Position numbers and translations under genes: made by a program. Under the pieces are notes generated by a model that made no database searches, was not told the DNA's origin, and saw only the letters and a program-made list of their open reading frames with translations. From assembly GCA_014706385.1 (NCBI GenBank), contig JACGZH010000006.1, forward strand, positions 496,001 to 560,000: a stretch of 64,000 nt of DNA, given 5' to 3'. Positions 22,610 to 33,866 of this stretch are shown here, in pieces. This stretch comes from Phaffia rhodozyma. Taxonomy: Eukaryota; Basidiomycota; Tremellomycetes; Cystofilobasidiales; Mrakiaceae. Numbering within the stretch: position 1 is the stretch's first letter; the number at the start of each line of letters is the position of its first letter.

Positions 22610-23135
22610 CTTGAAGGACAGGACGATATGAATCGATGGATGACGTATCCAGACTGGATGTATGCTTATCCACAGTGAACAGAGAGCTGTGTGTTGCAGA
22701 GATATGAGAGAAGGAGAGAAAGAAAAGAATGGATGTTCGCTTGTCCTTGTGGGCGCGTAAGAGAGACGCGTCGAGGAAAGTCTGACGCGTCGAGACGCGT
22801 GTAACCTCTATGAGTAGTATCTCCAAGTCAACTCACTCAGCACTGTTGCGCATGATCTCCCTCTTAGAGCATACCAGATGGATGGTATGGGAAGAGTGCA
22901 TACTTGGATCTGATAGCTCATCTGATATCAAGATGTACTAGGAGATTTAGAGTGTCTTTAGTATAGTGTGTGTGTGCGTGTTTGTGCATATGTGTGTGTC
23001 GGGCGGGCTGACACCTGCAGTGTAACCATCACCAGGTTACACCCAGAGTATCCTCTCCCTGCACATTCACTTTCCTCGTCTCTCTCCTCTCTTGTTCATC
23101 AGCATAGAGCAAAAAGGCAAAGAGAACTCGTTTCA
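22610..23135. other. Divergent promoter region with a GT microsatellite
   Basis: Shared upstream region of SRC1 (-) and SAM37 (+). At about 22966-22999 the plus strand has an imperfect GT run (GTGTGTGTGTGCGTG, then TTGTGCATATGTGTGTGT). A short ACGCGT cluster lies at 22765-22800, where the Mbp1-type core ACGCG is repeated. In other fungi this is the MBF cell-cycle box; function here is inference. No coding exon seen. Confidence 0.55.
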
Positions 23136-24881
23136 ATGGCCACCTCCCACCCATTAATTCGTACGTACATAGGCTGAAGGTTGCGCTGTAGTCTGGTATT
23201 AAATATTGTAATATTGTTATCTCGACACCTCCAGTTCACTCCTGGTCCGGACCGGATGCTTGGGGTCTACCTGCGATCGACCCAGATACTGTGTTCGTCG
23301 CATCCCTGCTGCAGCGAAGTGAGCTCAATTACCTTGTCAGATGTTTTGAACGTCAACCAAAACCAGCGCTATTGATACTAACCATGTATTTCTGATGAAA
23401 ACTAGCTCTGCTTGGTAGATGGACGTTGAGCGAGAGTAACGATCCGGACGCCTCTCCGAACGGTAAGAACTCACTGGACTCTCGACATTTGATTCGGCCC
23501 GATCTACAACGCTGATCCCCTTCACTTACTCTTTCAAATAGGGCAGCTTCCATACCTAGAACATGGCTCCCGGAAGATCTCTTCCCTTCCATCCATCATA
23601 TCCTACCTTTCCACCTTGTCTCCTTCCTCAACCACGCCGACACCCCAACCAGCCCCTCGGGATGGAGATTACGATCAAAAGAGTACATCGGCCTCTCTGG
23701 GCAAAGGTGAAGACATAGACAAAGATTTGAGCAAGACACAAAAAGCAGAGCTAGTCGCCTGGAAATCGGTAATCCAAAGTGAACTGGCCGACTTGACGGT
23801 TTGTCTTAGTTTCCTTTCTCTTTCTACTTGTGTCATGCCATGTCTCTTCCTAGTGCGGATACAACAAATTCTAGATCTGTTACCCTAACCTGTCCTCCTC
23901 TTTTGGCTCCTCCAGGCATTCACTCTATACAGCTCGGACAAAGATTACGATCTTTTGTTCAACCATCTCGCCAATTCTCTTCCTTTCCCTCAAGCCCACT
24001 ACGTCCCTCAACGACTTCGAGCGCTGCACCAAGCCCGATTAGAACATGTCGGACTGTGGGCGCTCCGCGCGACGGACGATCCTTTGAGCTCACCCGCTGG
24101 TTCCCGTTGGAAGACTCAGCCGCTAGGCGTGATGTCGACCGAACGAGTACTCCCTCCACTTGAGAGAGCATCCAACGAGCGCAAAGAAGCTACAGCTGGC
24201 AAGTTTGGAACCCAACGGTTACTTGAACAGTCAAGTCTCACCCTTGGGTTGCTCTCCAACTTTCTTGGCTCAGCCGACTACTTTTTTGATTCGTCCAAAC
24301 CAACCACGTTGGACCTCTACCTATTTGCCCAACTATCTCTCATCCTTCTCCCTCCGTTCACGCAGTCTGTCATTGCGAACCAGATCCGGACGACGTACCC
24401 AAATCTACAAGCTCACACGCTTAGGATCCTCTCGAGTTGTTTCCCGCCGGAGTCCCCAACGGTATGGCCCCATCGGGATGCTTCGTTGGGTAGGCTTTCC
24501 GCGTGGGAGCATGCTAAACGGACGATCGAGGCGGTCCCTCGGGTAGGAAAGGCATTGTTCGGAGTAACGTCGCCTAGAGAAAGACCAGCAGATGAGATCG
24601 AAGAGTCGAAGAAGAAGGCCGCGTTCACAAGAAAACGCTGGCTTTGGTTCGCCGGCGTTGGCGTCACGTTCATCACTTACGTCTGTAAGTAACCCTTCCT
24701 CCCTCTTCTTTCTCCTTATACTTGTCCTTTCTGTTAGCGTGTCACGTCGACATATCTCTAATTTCTATTGATCTTGCAAAAACATGGATCTCTCCTCGGA
24801 TGTTCAGTCGCCTCGGGACTTGTTCAGATTGGCGGTGACGAAGAAGAAGAATACGAAGTAGCAGAGGGCGAAGATGAATGA
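23136..24881 (+). CDS. SAM37: Sam37/metaxin, sorting and assembly machinery subunit
   Basis: Mitochondrial outer-membrane protein of the SAM complex that inserts beta-barrel proteins. Six exons (23136-23160, 23235-23318, 23406-23462, 23542-23798, 23916-24684, 24808-24881) join in phase to 421 residues. The N-terminal thioredoxin-like motif LHSWSGPDAWGLPAIDPDT is characteristic of Tom37/metaxin. The middle has AFTLYSSDKDYDLLFNHLA. The GST-C-like helical part includes LGLLSNFLGSADYFF and TTLDLYLFAQLSLIL. A C-terminal hydrophobic segment (RWLWFAGVGVTFITYVFASG) fits a tail anchor, followed by a Glu-rich end. The ATG at 23136 gives MATSHPLI, a short and sensible start. The first coding exon is only 25 bases. 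Confident assignment. Confidence 0.92.
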
Positions 24882-25259
24882 GCGCTTGCTCTTGAATTTT
24901 ATGGAAAACAAATAATCAAAACTCGGGTGACATCGACGTCCATCTGGCTAAGAACTGGTGCTAGTCAAGATAGAGTGAAATAGAACATCATATTGAGCCT
25001 TTGAAGAAAGAGAGAACAGAAGGATCAAGAGATGGAGAGAATGCTATTAAAATTGAGGGAAACACGTCTAGAGCATGACGTCAGCAACGCTTGATCTGGG
25101 GAGAATCAATCGCCCGATCTCTTTTCGGAAATCATACTCCGTCTGTCGTTGCTTCTCTATTTTACCCAGTCTTTCTCAAGCACAAACTCAATCAACCAGG
25201 ACAGCCAAAAGAAAGAACAAAGATTAACAAGAGTCAAAGAAGACAAATAAAAGATAAAC
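24882..25259. other. Intergenic region, tandem plus-strand genes
   Basis: Holds the 3' UTR of SAM37 and the leader of the small mitochondrial protein gene. The part just before 25260 is A-rich with AAG/AAC repeats, like a 5' UTR. Nothing else supported. Confidence 0.5.
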
Positions 25260-25819
25260 ATGATCAAAAGGACATTCATCTCGACCATCTCTGTTCGAAG
25301 CCGAGTTCAGCTCAAGACGTACAACCACTTTCAAGTTCGGACTAAATCAACTACGGACGCACTCGCAGGGACCGCACAAGGTGTTTCTGACACAGCTGCC
25401 AATGTAAGCAACCGCTCCTTCTGAGAGTTCTGTAATCTAGAAAAGAAAGAACCCGGTATTAAACCCTAGTCCTGTCTATTTTATCCTCGATCTCTCTTCT
25501 CTCTGATAAACAGATCAGTGCGAAAGCTGGAGATACACTGTTTGGCGCCCTAGATGGATCTCAGAAAGTTGTCAGTCCAATTTCTTCTCCTTTTTCCTCA
25601 TCTTCGATATTGATAGATTGACTCTATGAGCAATTTGTTCCTGACTTGATGATTCTCCCAATCTGAACGAAAACTTGATACGAAAACACACAGAAAGATA
25701 GCTTACAGAAGGAAGAAACTGGAGAGAAAGATAACGCTGCCTCGACAGCGGCTGATCTAACAGCCGAAGCTGCCGAACGAGCAAAGGAGAAGACTCAAGA
25801 GGTCCAATACAAGAAATGA
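25260..25819 (+). CDS. Small LEA-like mitochondrial protein
   Basis: I do not recognise a named family. Three exons (25260-25403, 25514-25570, 25694-25819) join in phase to 108 residues. The first about 30 residues (MIKRTFISTISVRSRVQLKT) are rich in Arg/Lys/Ser/Thr with no acid, a typical matrix-targeting presequence. The rest is hydrophilic and Ala-rich with short helical repeats: ALAGTAQGVSDTAANISAKA, DLTAEAAERAKEKTQE. These resemble LEA/apolipoprotein-like amphipathic 11-residue patterns seen in desiccation-tolerance proteins. It has no Cys or Trp. It may be a stress-protective mitochondrial protein; that is inference from composition alone. All splice junctions are canonical, which supports a real gene. 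Confidence 0.7.
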
Positions 25820-25913
25820 AGCGTTTGTCTTTTTGTGTATTATGTACCATATATCATGTATAGATATGGACATGAGATGTATTTGGTATATACATTTAGC
25901 ATCGATTTTTCGT

Positions 25914-28902
25914 TTACATGGCTCCTACGTTCAATCGATGTAATGCTCTCCGACGTTCTATCTCGTCTTCCCTCTGAATAAAGAGTACGAGAACGCGGAC
26001 ATGATCAATCCATGATCAAAGTAAAAACCATATGAAGTGACAACAAAAAGGGAGAGACAGACCTTTTCTCGAAGATGCAAAAACCCGACGACACCGGCCA
26101 AGATCAAAGCCGCGAAAACGGTGGAAGCCGTCACCCAAGGCACGTATTCGCCCGGATGGAGATACAACTGCCAACTCCATCTGCCTGTTGTTTCTGAACC
26201 GTCTGGGTTTAAACTACTTGTCGGAGGGGAGATGACGACTTGGGAATTTGGGATGACTCCTTCGATCGACGTCCAATGCGGGGAAGAATGGGATGTCGTC
26301 CCAATGAACAGGTTCTGTTCGGTGTATCAATCAAGTGAGAGAGAGGTGAGAACCGGTCACTTTTGTATTCATCAGAGAGCAAGGCGATGAGAGAAAAGAA
26401 AAGGAAACAAACCTCTACATAATTGTTCGTCCTTCCCAATCCAAATAGAGCGTATGGCATCTGAAGGGCCATGTAAGCTGTCTGCGGCAACTGGGCCACC
26501 TGAGTGACCGCCTTTCGTCCGTTAGTATCCAATATAGTAAACTTGAAGGAAGCTCCAGAATAAGCGACTCCATATGGATGGTACGGTTGAAACGACCGGT
26601 TGGAAGGTTGACAGACTCCGTCGCATACGCCCGTCAGGACTCTTGTCTTGAGGAAGAAAGCGTCGTTGTAAAAGTTGTTTTGAATGAATGAGATCCTTGT
26701 TCCGTCTTGTTTGCCGGAGCGCTGAATTAATATGTCCAAGGAGCCCTGTTGTGGATTTTGGCCGAGGATTAAGAGACTTTTGGATAATCCAGAAGAAAGG
26801 AATAGAAGAAGAGAGAACGTACGTCTTCGTCGAGATCTAGAAAGCTTGCTCGGGTGACATCTGTTATCCCACGAACGACTGCCATTCCTTTTTCCTCTAC
26901 TTTCCAATCTCTCCTTTTCTTCTCCACCGCTTTTCCCTGACATCTCGCTGCTGAACAAGGTGAAGAGACCAGTATCTCTGCCTGAACATGACCTGACGAG
27001 GGTGAGAGAAGAAGGAGAACATCAGGGTATCCATCCATGTTGATATCTCCTAATCGGAGGGGAAGAGGAACGGCAGGTGATTGAGAAACATCGTATAGCG
27101 CCAATTTCGGGCTTGATATTGATGGGAATAGGGTGGAGAGTGGGGTGCTTGTCATTCCCTAGAGTATAATCAAGGTAATGAAAATCAGTACAAGTCAAGG
27201 AGGTCGAGGCAACGTAGATGAGGAAAGCATAAAGAAAAGAGCTCACTCCAGTCGAGAGATCAAACTCAAACTTGAAACCACTATCAGCGACACAAAGATC
27301 AGCTGAATCTCTACATATTCTTTTTCCTTCTTTGTCCAGGACGACGGTCGAGGTGGTAGAGCAGAGAGGAATCTGCTGGTTGTAAACGACATTGACAGAA
27401 CAATCTTGGCCTATTCCAGTTGAAGCGGAGAATGATTTGCAAACAGGGAAGATCATGTCGAGCGTCCCATCTCGATCTGAGAAGGTAGAGATGGTAGTGC
27501 AAAAGATTTCCGAGGGAGGTTAGTAAGATGGAAAGAGAGAATGGAACGATTGGAAGAGAAAGGAGGGAGAAGAAATTGAATGGACCGACCGATATCGGCA
27601 AAAGTGACCATGCCCGAACCCTTGGGGAATTGGCCTTCGTGAGAGAGCACAAAACTTCCCCGTCGATTTACCCAGATTTGGAAGGTGTTTTCACCTGTGT
27701 AGGTATCTGTACAATGTAGGAAGAGGTCTGTGATTCACGCAGGGCATGAGATTGAAGTCAAGAAAAGAGACATGCGTCTGGTAAGAACGTCTATAGCCAT
27801 GTGGATGAAAGTAAAGAACAGAGGACGGAGAAGCGTATCCTCGGGTAGGCAGACTGTAACGGCATACTGACCGGCGAGACAATCTCCGTCCAAGTCAACG
27901 AACGCGTTGCTATGTGGTTCTGATAATGTGCAGACTTTGGAAGAGTCCAACATCGGTTCTTGTCTTTTGATTCGCGCGCAATCCCACAGTCAATCAGTAC
28001 AGGCCGGTGTTCACTTTGACCCAGACAACACAACACATACATGGTAAAGTTCCCATGTCCGTCGTTCTGCCAGAGCTTCAGGCTTGATTGCTGTCCGTTC
28101 TTCTCAGACATAAGACCTAGGAGATCCGGTCTGAGGTTTCCTGTAGAATCTAGAATCGTTGGTTGGACCAAGGTGGATCTGTCCAAAGATACCGGTGAGT
28201 CTGTAGGAGGAAAGGTGCGCGCACAAGGGATAAGCACTTGATGAATAATGGAGCTCGAGATATAGTAGCATCATCATACCAAACTCTCCGGACTCTTGCT
28301 GGATGTATAGATCGACTGAAAGCTCCTTGATCTCATTCCACCAGCCACCGTCATCAATCTCTGACAGGACGAGCAGGTCTAACCGACCGTCGTGGTTGAA
28401 ATCACCTGGCACGACATTGCGAACCTTGTTTTTGGTTGAGATTGTCGGCTTTGCTTTGGTGTACTTAAAGTTGACTGAAGATATTTGAGGAGGAAAGTAG
28501 AGAAGAAAAAATCAGGCTAGGCAGGAAGGGTGTGTGTATGAGAGCGAGGTGCTGTGCGAACCATGATCCCATAGCCAAACGTGAATTTCCTTTTGATCGT
28601 TGGTCAAGGTGAATACATCAAGGCTACGGTGTGACCGCAAGTAGAGTAAGAAATCAATCGAATAAGTTATGAGAACTATGAACGCAGAAGAAAGAATAAA
28701 CCAGCTGGACGAACGATTGATCACCATCCCAATCACCCAGGGCGACGACTTTCCCGTCAAGACGACCGAGACCGAGATCACCTGCGAGAACGAGGCCGTT
28801 TTCTGTGAACCTTGCTTTCTTGAACGGAGATGGAAAGGAGAATGCTGATGCTGTGGATGTAACGAGTGACAGACAGACGAGATGATGTACCGAAGGGATC
28901 AT
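25914..28902 (-). CDS. FG-GAP repeat membrane protein, ITFG1/TIP (LINKIN) homologue
   Basis: Type I membrane protein with a beta-propeller ectodomain. It starts MIPSVHHLVCLSLV at 28902 with a signal peptide ending near ASAFS. FG-GAP/VCBS-type Ca-binding loops recur: LGDWDGDQ, GDFNHDGRLDLL, FVDLDGDCLAD, FADIDRDGTLDMI, LGDINMDGYPDVLLL and FLDLDEDGSLDIL. Paired cysteines occur in the middle and C-terminal part (GVCDGVCQP). TGRWSWQLYLHPGEYVPW leads into one membrane span (ASTVFAALILAGVVGF) and a short basic cytosolic tail (HLREK, then REDEIERRRALHR) that ends at 25914. Many small exons. Order and spacing match the human T-cell immunomodulatory protein family, which also occurs in fungi. Its cellular role is poorly known; adhesion and link to tubulin/RuvBL are reported in animals. 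Confidence 0.88.
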
Positions 28903-29671
28903 ATGTGTGGTGAGAGTGTGTGTTTGAAGAAGGTTGATTGTAGATTAGATCCTTTCCTAGCACGCGTAATCTTTTGACACTACAGACTACAAGGCCAATA
29001 GGAAAGAAAGACTAGAGAAGTCCTAGTCGGACTACGGCCGATGACGACACGTCTTTCATCTGTTCACCGTGCCACCTTTGGCTCCAGCTCAACATCCAGA
29101 CAGACATGAGAAGCAGCAGACTCCCGTTGTACATGTATAAGACAGACATTCTGGATCTGTACATGATAAGCCTCGAGGCAGCAGTCGCCTCGGATCTACA
29201 TGATACTCATCGACCATGGCACACTACAGAGAAGACTATAGCAACAAAAATAATAATGATTACGTAAGTCTCACCTTGTCCTCACGTTTTCCTTTCCGTT
29301 GTCTTTCGCTCTCTCACTGTCGTCTGTCTTGTGTTCTCTCACCCACTCGCACCCACACACTCACACTCAGACTTGTCTGTCACATACATACACCCACCCG
29401 CTCACATACATCTGAACAGACTGTAAGTGCGGTGTTCCCTTGGAAAAGCTGGACTGTTCGTGGGTGGGAACGAATGGCATGCACAAGAAAAGGCAGAAAA
29501 GAGGGCTTACCTGTCGGGCTGTCTCACCCGTGATGTCACTTTTTATCGATTACTTTCTTTCCCCAAAAGCCTTTTCCTCGACGGGTCGTTCCCATCTTTT
29601 CTCTTCATCCTTCTCACCGTATTGTCCTCACTCTATTCAAAGCACTCGTCCATATACATACTCACGCGATC
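28903..29671. other. Divergent intergenic region
   Basis: About 770 bp between the FG-GAP gene (-) and the His-rich-start gene (+). From about 29280 to 29430 the plus strand is strongly pyrimidine-rich with CACACA/ACTCAC motifs, like a fungal leader or a 5'-UTR intron. GT-AG pairs exist here (for example a donor at 29264 and acceptors near 29420), so an upstream non-coding exon is possible. No conserved coding sequence. Confidence 0.5.
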
Positions 29672-30902
29672 ATGTCCAGCGGCCATCATCATCACCATCA
29701 CCTCGAGCGGCCGTCTGCGCGTCGGGCACGTAAGACAGCAGAAGGTCAACGCGCCGAGCTTGATCGACTTCTGGATCCGTCCTACGCGTCATTGTCCCAT
29801 TCGTCTCTGAAGAAGAGTCTGATCGAACCATCGACCTATTTTGATTCATCCGGTCAAGCACACGACGCAAACTAGTATGACCTATCTCTCTGTGTCTTTC
29901 TCCCTCTTTTCTTCTTTGTTCTGCACCGGCTCATGCATAAATGCGTGTTCAATCTCTCTGCACAGCAATCCATACAGTGGCTTGGAAGCTCCTCGGCGAG
30001 GCTATGCCTTTCATGATCGAGCCTCATCCACCTCTAGCGAAGCCGACTTTGGCGGCCTTGATACCCTCTCTGGTGTCCTACAGACTGGACGGCCGACGTC
30101 CTATCGGGCAAACAACCGAAAGCCAATCAACACCGGCCGCAAATGGAATCAGCCGGCGAGCGAGATGTATCTGATTCCTCCAAGGCTAGATATCGCCTCC
30201 AGCGACAAGGACGATTCACCCAGCCCGACATCTCCTCACACTCCTTCCTCGCATGGCTACCAGCCGTACAGGCAACCTTCAATCGCAACCTCGACCTCGA
30301 CCACTAGGTACCCGAACACTGCAACCACCACTGTTGGCACAAAGTCTAGACGGTCCACCTTGCTCTCTCAGTCGACTGTCCACACCTTTGATTCGGACGA
30401 CATTCTCCCTCCTCCCGGTCCAAGGTTTGGGTATGATACTAGGCAAAGTATGAGGGGTGGATATCCATCGCCTCCTTCTTCTATCGCTTCGTCCAGTGGG
30501 CCCCAAATCTATCCTGAAACGCGTGAGTGCCTCTGGGATGTTTATGGGTATCTCCAATGTAGAACAATCGCTGATTCTGTTGTGTATCTCTCAGCTGCTC
30601 AAGCGGCAAGCCGACGGAAGTCTTTAGAACAATCTCGCCCATTCAGAGCACCGGCGGCCGTCATTCCTTCTCCCCCGCCTCTGTCCAGCATTCTTCCTAG
30701 ACCAAACGCCCATGAACTCACCTACTCGACTTTACAGACGATCCCAGGTGGCAGTGTCACCGGCGGAGAGAGCTTTAAATATGGTGTCGGGAGTACATAT
30801 GTGCCCACAAAGTGGAGCGAAGAACGGAAAGGAAGACGAGGCGGAATCGAAGAAGAATTCAGGCCGACCGAGAAGGACTCGGAATGGACGTTAGTCTTCT
30901 AG
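29672..30902 (+). CDS. Unrecognised Ser/Pro-rich protein with N-terminal His6
   Basis: I do not recognise this protein. The ATG at 29672 opens MSSGHHHHHHLERPSARRAR, followed by a basic then helical stretch and YASLSHSSLKKSLIEPSTYF. Three coding exons (29672 to about 29875, about 29960-30524, about 30595-30902) join with canonical sites. The TA|C and C|CT split codons keep frame. Later text is Ser/Pro/Thr-rich with repeated Tyr and short ordered-looking islands: RKWNQPASEMYLIPPRLDI, DILPPPGPRFGYDTRQ, FKYGVGSTYVPTKWSEERKG. The end EKDSEWTLVF stops at TAG 30900-30902. A donor-like GT lies within the last codons, so a further exon cannot be excluded. No membrane span. Compact conserved islands in disorder suggest a scaffold or adaptor, but this is only inference. 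Confidence 0.65.
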
Positions 30903-31907
30903 ATTCACATCTCTCTCTCTCTCTTCCTTCTGCATATCTTGTCTCTCTTCCTTGACTCAACTCACTCGCCCGTCTGTTATCTTTCCTATCCTTCTAGACC
31001 GGGCTGCGCAGATAACGTCAAGAGATCTTGGCACGAAGCTACCTCGGCCTTCAGGTTTAGCTTGTTCCGAACAAAGAAAAAATTGGCCAGAAAGACTGGG
31101 CAGGCTTAGCATAGCCGGACACTGTTGTCGCTTGTGCTTCACTTCCCCTCTCCCCGCGCCTCTTTCCGTCTTGCTTTTGCGCTCATTTCTTCTCTCTCTT
31201 CCTCACGCCTTGCATCTTTTCTTATTTTTACTTTGTTTTGACTCTAGTTTCATTGTGTTCTTACCCTTCTCTCTGTTCTTCCTCTTCCTCCTTCTGTATA
31301 CCTATGTGCTTGGTGATGCGACTTTGTCATGTCCAATCGGTTCTTTCTATTGTTCTCTTTTGTTTCATTTAGATCTACTTCTTTTGCGCTCGAACTCTTC
31401 AACCTTCGCCTTTTCTTTGCTGCTTTTCTCTTCTTTTTTTTCTTCCTGATTTCTTATTCTCGGAATAAAACAAAACAAACAAGCGATACCCTAGCCTTCG
31501 TTGTCCTATCCTGTTCTGTTCCGTCCCATTCTATTGTGTTCTCTTGTTTCGCCTCATTTTCATCCTCGTCTCTTCATCCCTCGTCTGTCGATCTCCATTC
31601 GTTTCCGTCCTATTCTGCTACTCCCGTTCCGTCTTGCCTCGATGACTGATCGATGTCTCCTTGTTCGTCCATCTCTTTCTACTCTCCTTATCCTTCCAAA
31701 ATATCTTTCGACTTTGCTCCGTCCTTCTGGAAACTCTTTGAGAAAGTTTAACAATCATCATAAGATAGAAAACTATACAAATTACATCACACCTCTAACT
31801 CAAATCTTACAAGGAGACTAAACGAGAAACAACCGTATCGATTTCTTTTTCCCGACAGGAAGGAAGAGGAGGTATCAGCCCATAAAGAAAGATCGTTCGG
31901 GAGCCTT
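30903..31907. other. Intergenic region between convergent genes
   Basis: About 1 kb, strongly T/C-rich on the plus strand through 31740. It contains the 3' ends of the unrecognised gene (+) and EMC4 (-). Open frames here are long only because of the low-complexity TTC/CTT content. I see no RNA gene or repeat unit worth naming. Confidence 0.5.
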
Positions 31908-33003
31908 TTATGTCAACCCGTTGGATCGTTGGGTCAGTTTGATGTATTCTCTGTTCGCTTGTCTGGTTTCAGAAGGAGGGAAAGGAGAGCAATACGTACG
32001 TTTCCTCTGGTCTCGAAAGCTAAGAAATCACTAGCTCCTCTGGGAAGGACTCCCATCTGATCTACTTTCCAAAGTCCGAGGGCGAGCCTGTATGATCGTA
32101 GGTTTTCCTCAAAGCGGGACATGATCAGTATTCAAAAGACATGTATCATCGAAGATGAGAGTGGGGAAAATAGGAAAAGGAAAAAGAGAACGAAACGAAC
32201 GTAAGGCATTGACAGAGAACGAATAATATTTTGGGCCCTAGAAGAGATGAATTCGTCTCTGTTGAGTTAGCCGGGAGCTGGAACGGCTGGAAGACTGTTT
32301 AGATCCAAATGTCTCCAAAGTTAGCCCTTATCTTGTCTCGTTCTCGTTTGCTTGAGGAGCATCATCCTAGAGCTACCTTTCTGTATGTTGGACATCGCTT
32401 TGATTGGACTAGAGAGAAGCATGAAGACTGTTCCCATCGAGAAGATCTGGACGCCTGAACCAGACATGTACAACATGAACGCGTTCATCGGTAAGGACTA
32501 TAACCAACGAAATAGCGCGTCAATCCCTGCAGTCTCAGAGACAAAGTAGAAAAACACGTCCATACCTTAGCAGGGCTGAACGCTAATTCCCAAGCTCGTT
32601 TCATCCGGATAGATGTCCCTCCGAACCCAAGAGCGGCTAGAGGATCGTCCATCGGGTTAACAACCGCTGTCGAGGTTGCCTTCGACGACGGGTTCGATTT
32701 CTTGGTTTGAGACAGTCAAATCAGAGATAACAAAGCATATAAAATATGGTAAGCTTCCATTCAAGAGGGATGCGTTCAATGACAAGGATCTTTGACCTAT
32801 GGTGATAGAACATACCTTGTTAGACTTGATGAGCTTCTGGTTTGCTCCAGGTGGATTAGGGATCGTCGCTAATTGAGAGCTGTACAACAGAGTCTATCAG
32901 ATCATGCGATCACATGAAGCGGACAGGTGTGTATAAGCATCACTTACTTGTTTGATCCAGATGCATAATCAAGCCTCCAGGGCGAGCAAGTGGGTGTCGA
33001 CAT
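31908..33003 (-). CDS. EMC4: ER membrane protein complex subunit 4
   Basis: Subunit of the EMC, which inserts transmembrane proteins into the ER membrane. It starts MSTPTCSPWRLDYASGSN at 33003 (exon to 32948). The conserved core is KRAWELAFSPAK, then (next exon) LPMNAFMLYMSGSGVQIFSM and TVFMLLSSPIKAM, which covers the first membrane segment. LLGPKILFVLCQCL follows, then LALGLWKVDQMGVLP and DFLAFETRG, closely matching EMC4/TMEM85. Exons are joined by canonical introns. The last join after FETRGN is not resolved; I placed the end at a TAA (31908-31910) that closes the frame EYIKLTQRSNGLT. Length (about 190 residues) fits the family. Identity secure, extreme 3' end uncertain. Confidence 0.87.
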
Positions 33004-33410
33004 GATTGATGGGAAGATGGAACCATGAACTTTTGTTCACCAAGCTCTCTGTGGTACATGGGTGTTGTCGATGAGGTTAGGGTTGATGGAACAAATAAGG
33101 TGGCTTATACAACTTTCATATATTATGTCAAACGCTTGAGTAACACCTGCCAGAATTTCTACCGTCTCGGAGGATAAGTCCCGGCCGAGCCGGTTCCGGA
33201 CCCGGACTGCGCGCACAGGTATTTCCCGTAGTGTCACTTCTTGAACCGCCATCCGTCAATTCTTGGCCTTCTGGGTTCCGTTCGTATAAAGAGTAGCTCA
33301 ATAATATCTAGCGCGGGAACGGACATCGTCATCTGTTTCTCTCTTCGTTCAGACTCGCCTGCATCTCACTCTACAAGCTCTTCCTACCACTCACTTCTAA
33401 CGAAAGCGCT
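33004..33410. other. Divergent promoter region, EMC4 and CYSTM genes
   Basis: About 400 bp between two ATGs on opposite strands. The right part has a pyrimidine-rich leader (33330-33400) before the CYSTM start. A GC-rich patch (33180-33225) with CCGG repeats lies in the middle. No coding sequence recognised. Confidence 0.45.
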
Positions 33411-33866
33411 ATGAGCACCGCCGTTTCCTCAACCACGTACCCTGCCGCTGCTGTCACCCTAGACAAAAAAGCCATGCTTCCGGAGGTCGACATCCGACGA
33501 GAACAGCCTCAAGTGGCTCCCACCATGCGTATGTCCTAAAGCTCTTGGTCGCCTTACTTGTTCCATCTTATTGACCAACACTCATCTGATTTCAATCTGC
33601 ACATTCCCAGAATCCTCCTCGATACCTCTCTCTTCAACCCCCGTTCCTAGCCCACCACAAGTCGCGCAATCGACAGGTGAGCTAGAAGAGGCCGCCCGAA
33701 TTAGAGGTGGCGGCTGCTGTGGAGCATGTTGCGGCTGTTTCTTTGGAGCGATTGCTGCTGTTTTATGTTGCGGCTTGGTCCGTATTTGATTCTTTCCTTC
33801 TCTTGTTTATAATTATTTGCAACTGACTGACTGACTTACGCGGATGCTTCTGATCTATAGTGTTAA
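33411..33866 (+). CDS. Cysteine-rich transmembrane (CYSTM) stress protein
   Basis: Three exons (33411-33528, 33611-33777, 33861-33866) join in phase to 96 residues. The N-terminal two thirds are Pro/Ser/Val-rich and disordered (MSTAVSSTTYPAAAVTLDKK). The C terminus is the CYSTM module: GGGCCGACCGCFFGAIAAVL, then CCGLC at the very end. Such tail-anchored proteins are linked to stress tolerance and metal or redox responses in fungi and plants. The last exon encodes only Cys and the stop codon (TGT TAA). Without this splice the protein would end VRI, so the splice restores the family's terminal Cys. That strongly supports the model. Confidence 0.85.

Noticed and set aside
29216..29263. ATG at 29216 as the true start of the His-rich gene, with a 3-base micro-exon
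   Set aside because: Following donors and acceptors do not join in phase to the frame at 29672; more likely leader sequence.
29672..29710. Vector contamination suggested by His6 plus XhoI-like sequence
   Set aside because: Sequence on both sides continues as a fungal gene with in-phase GT-AG introns and no vector backbone; kept as a natural oddity to be checked.
30903..31750. Several long open frames on both strands
   Set aside because: They arise from T/C-rich low-complexity sequence; codon use and composition are unlike the real genes.
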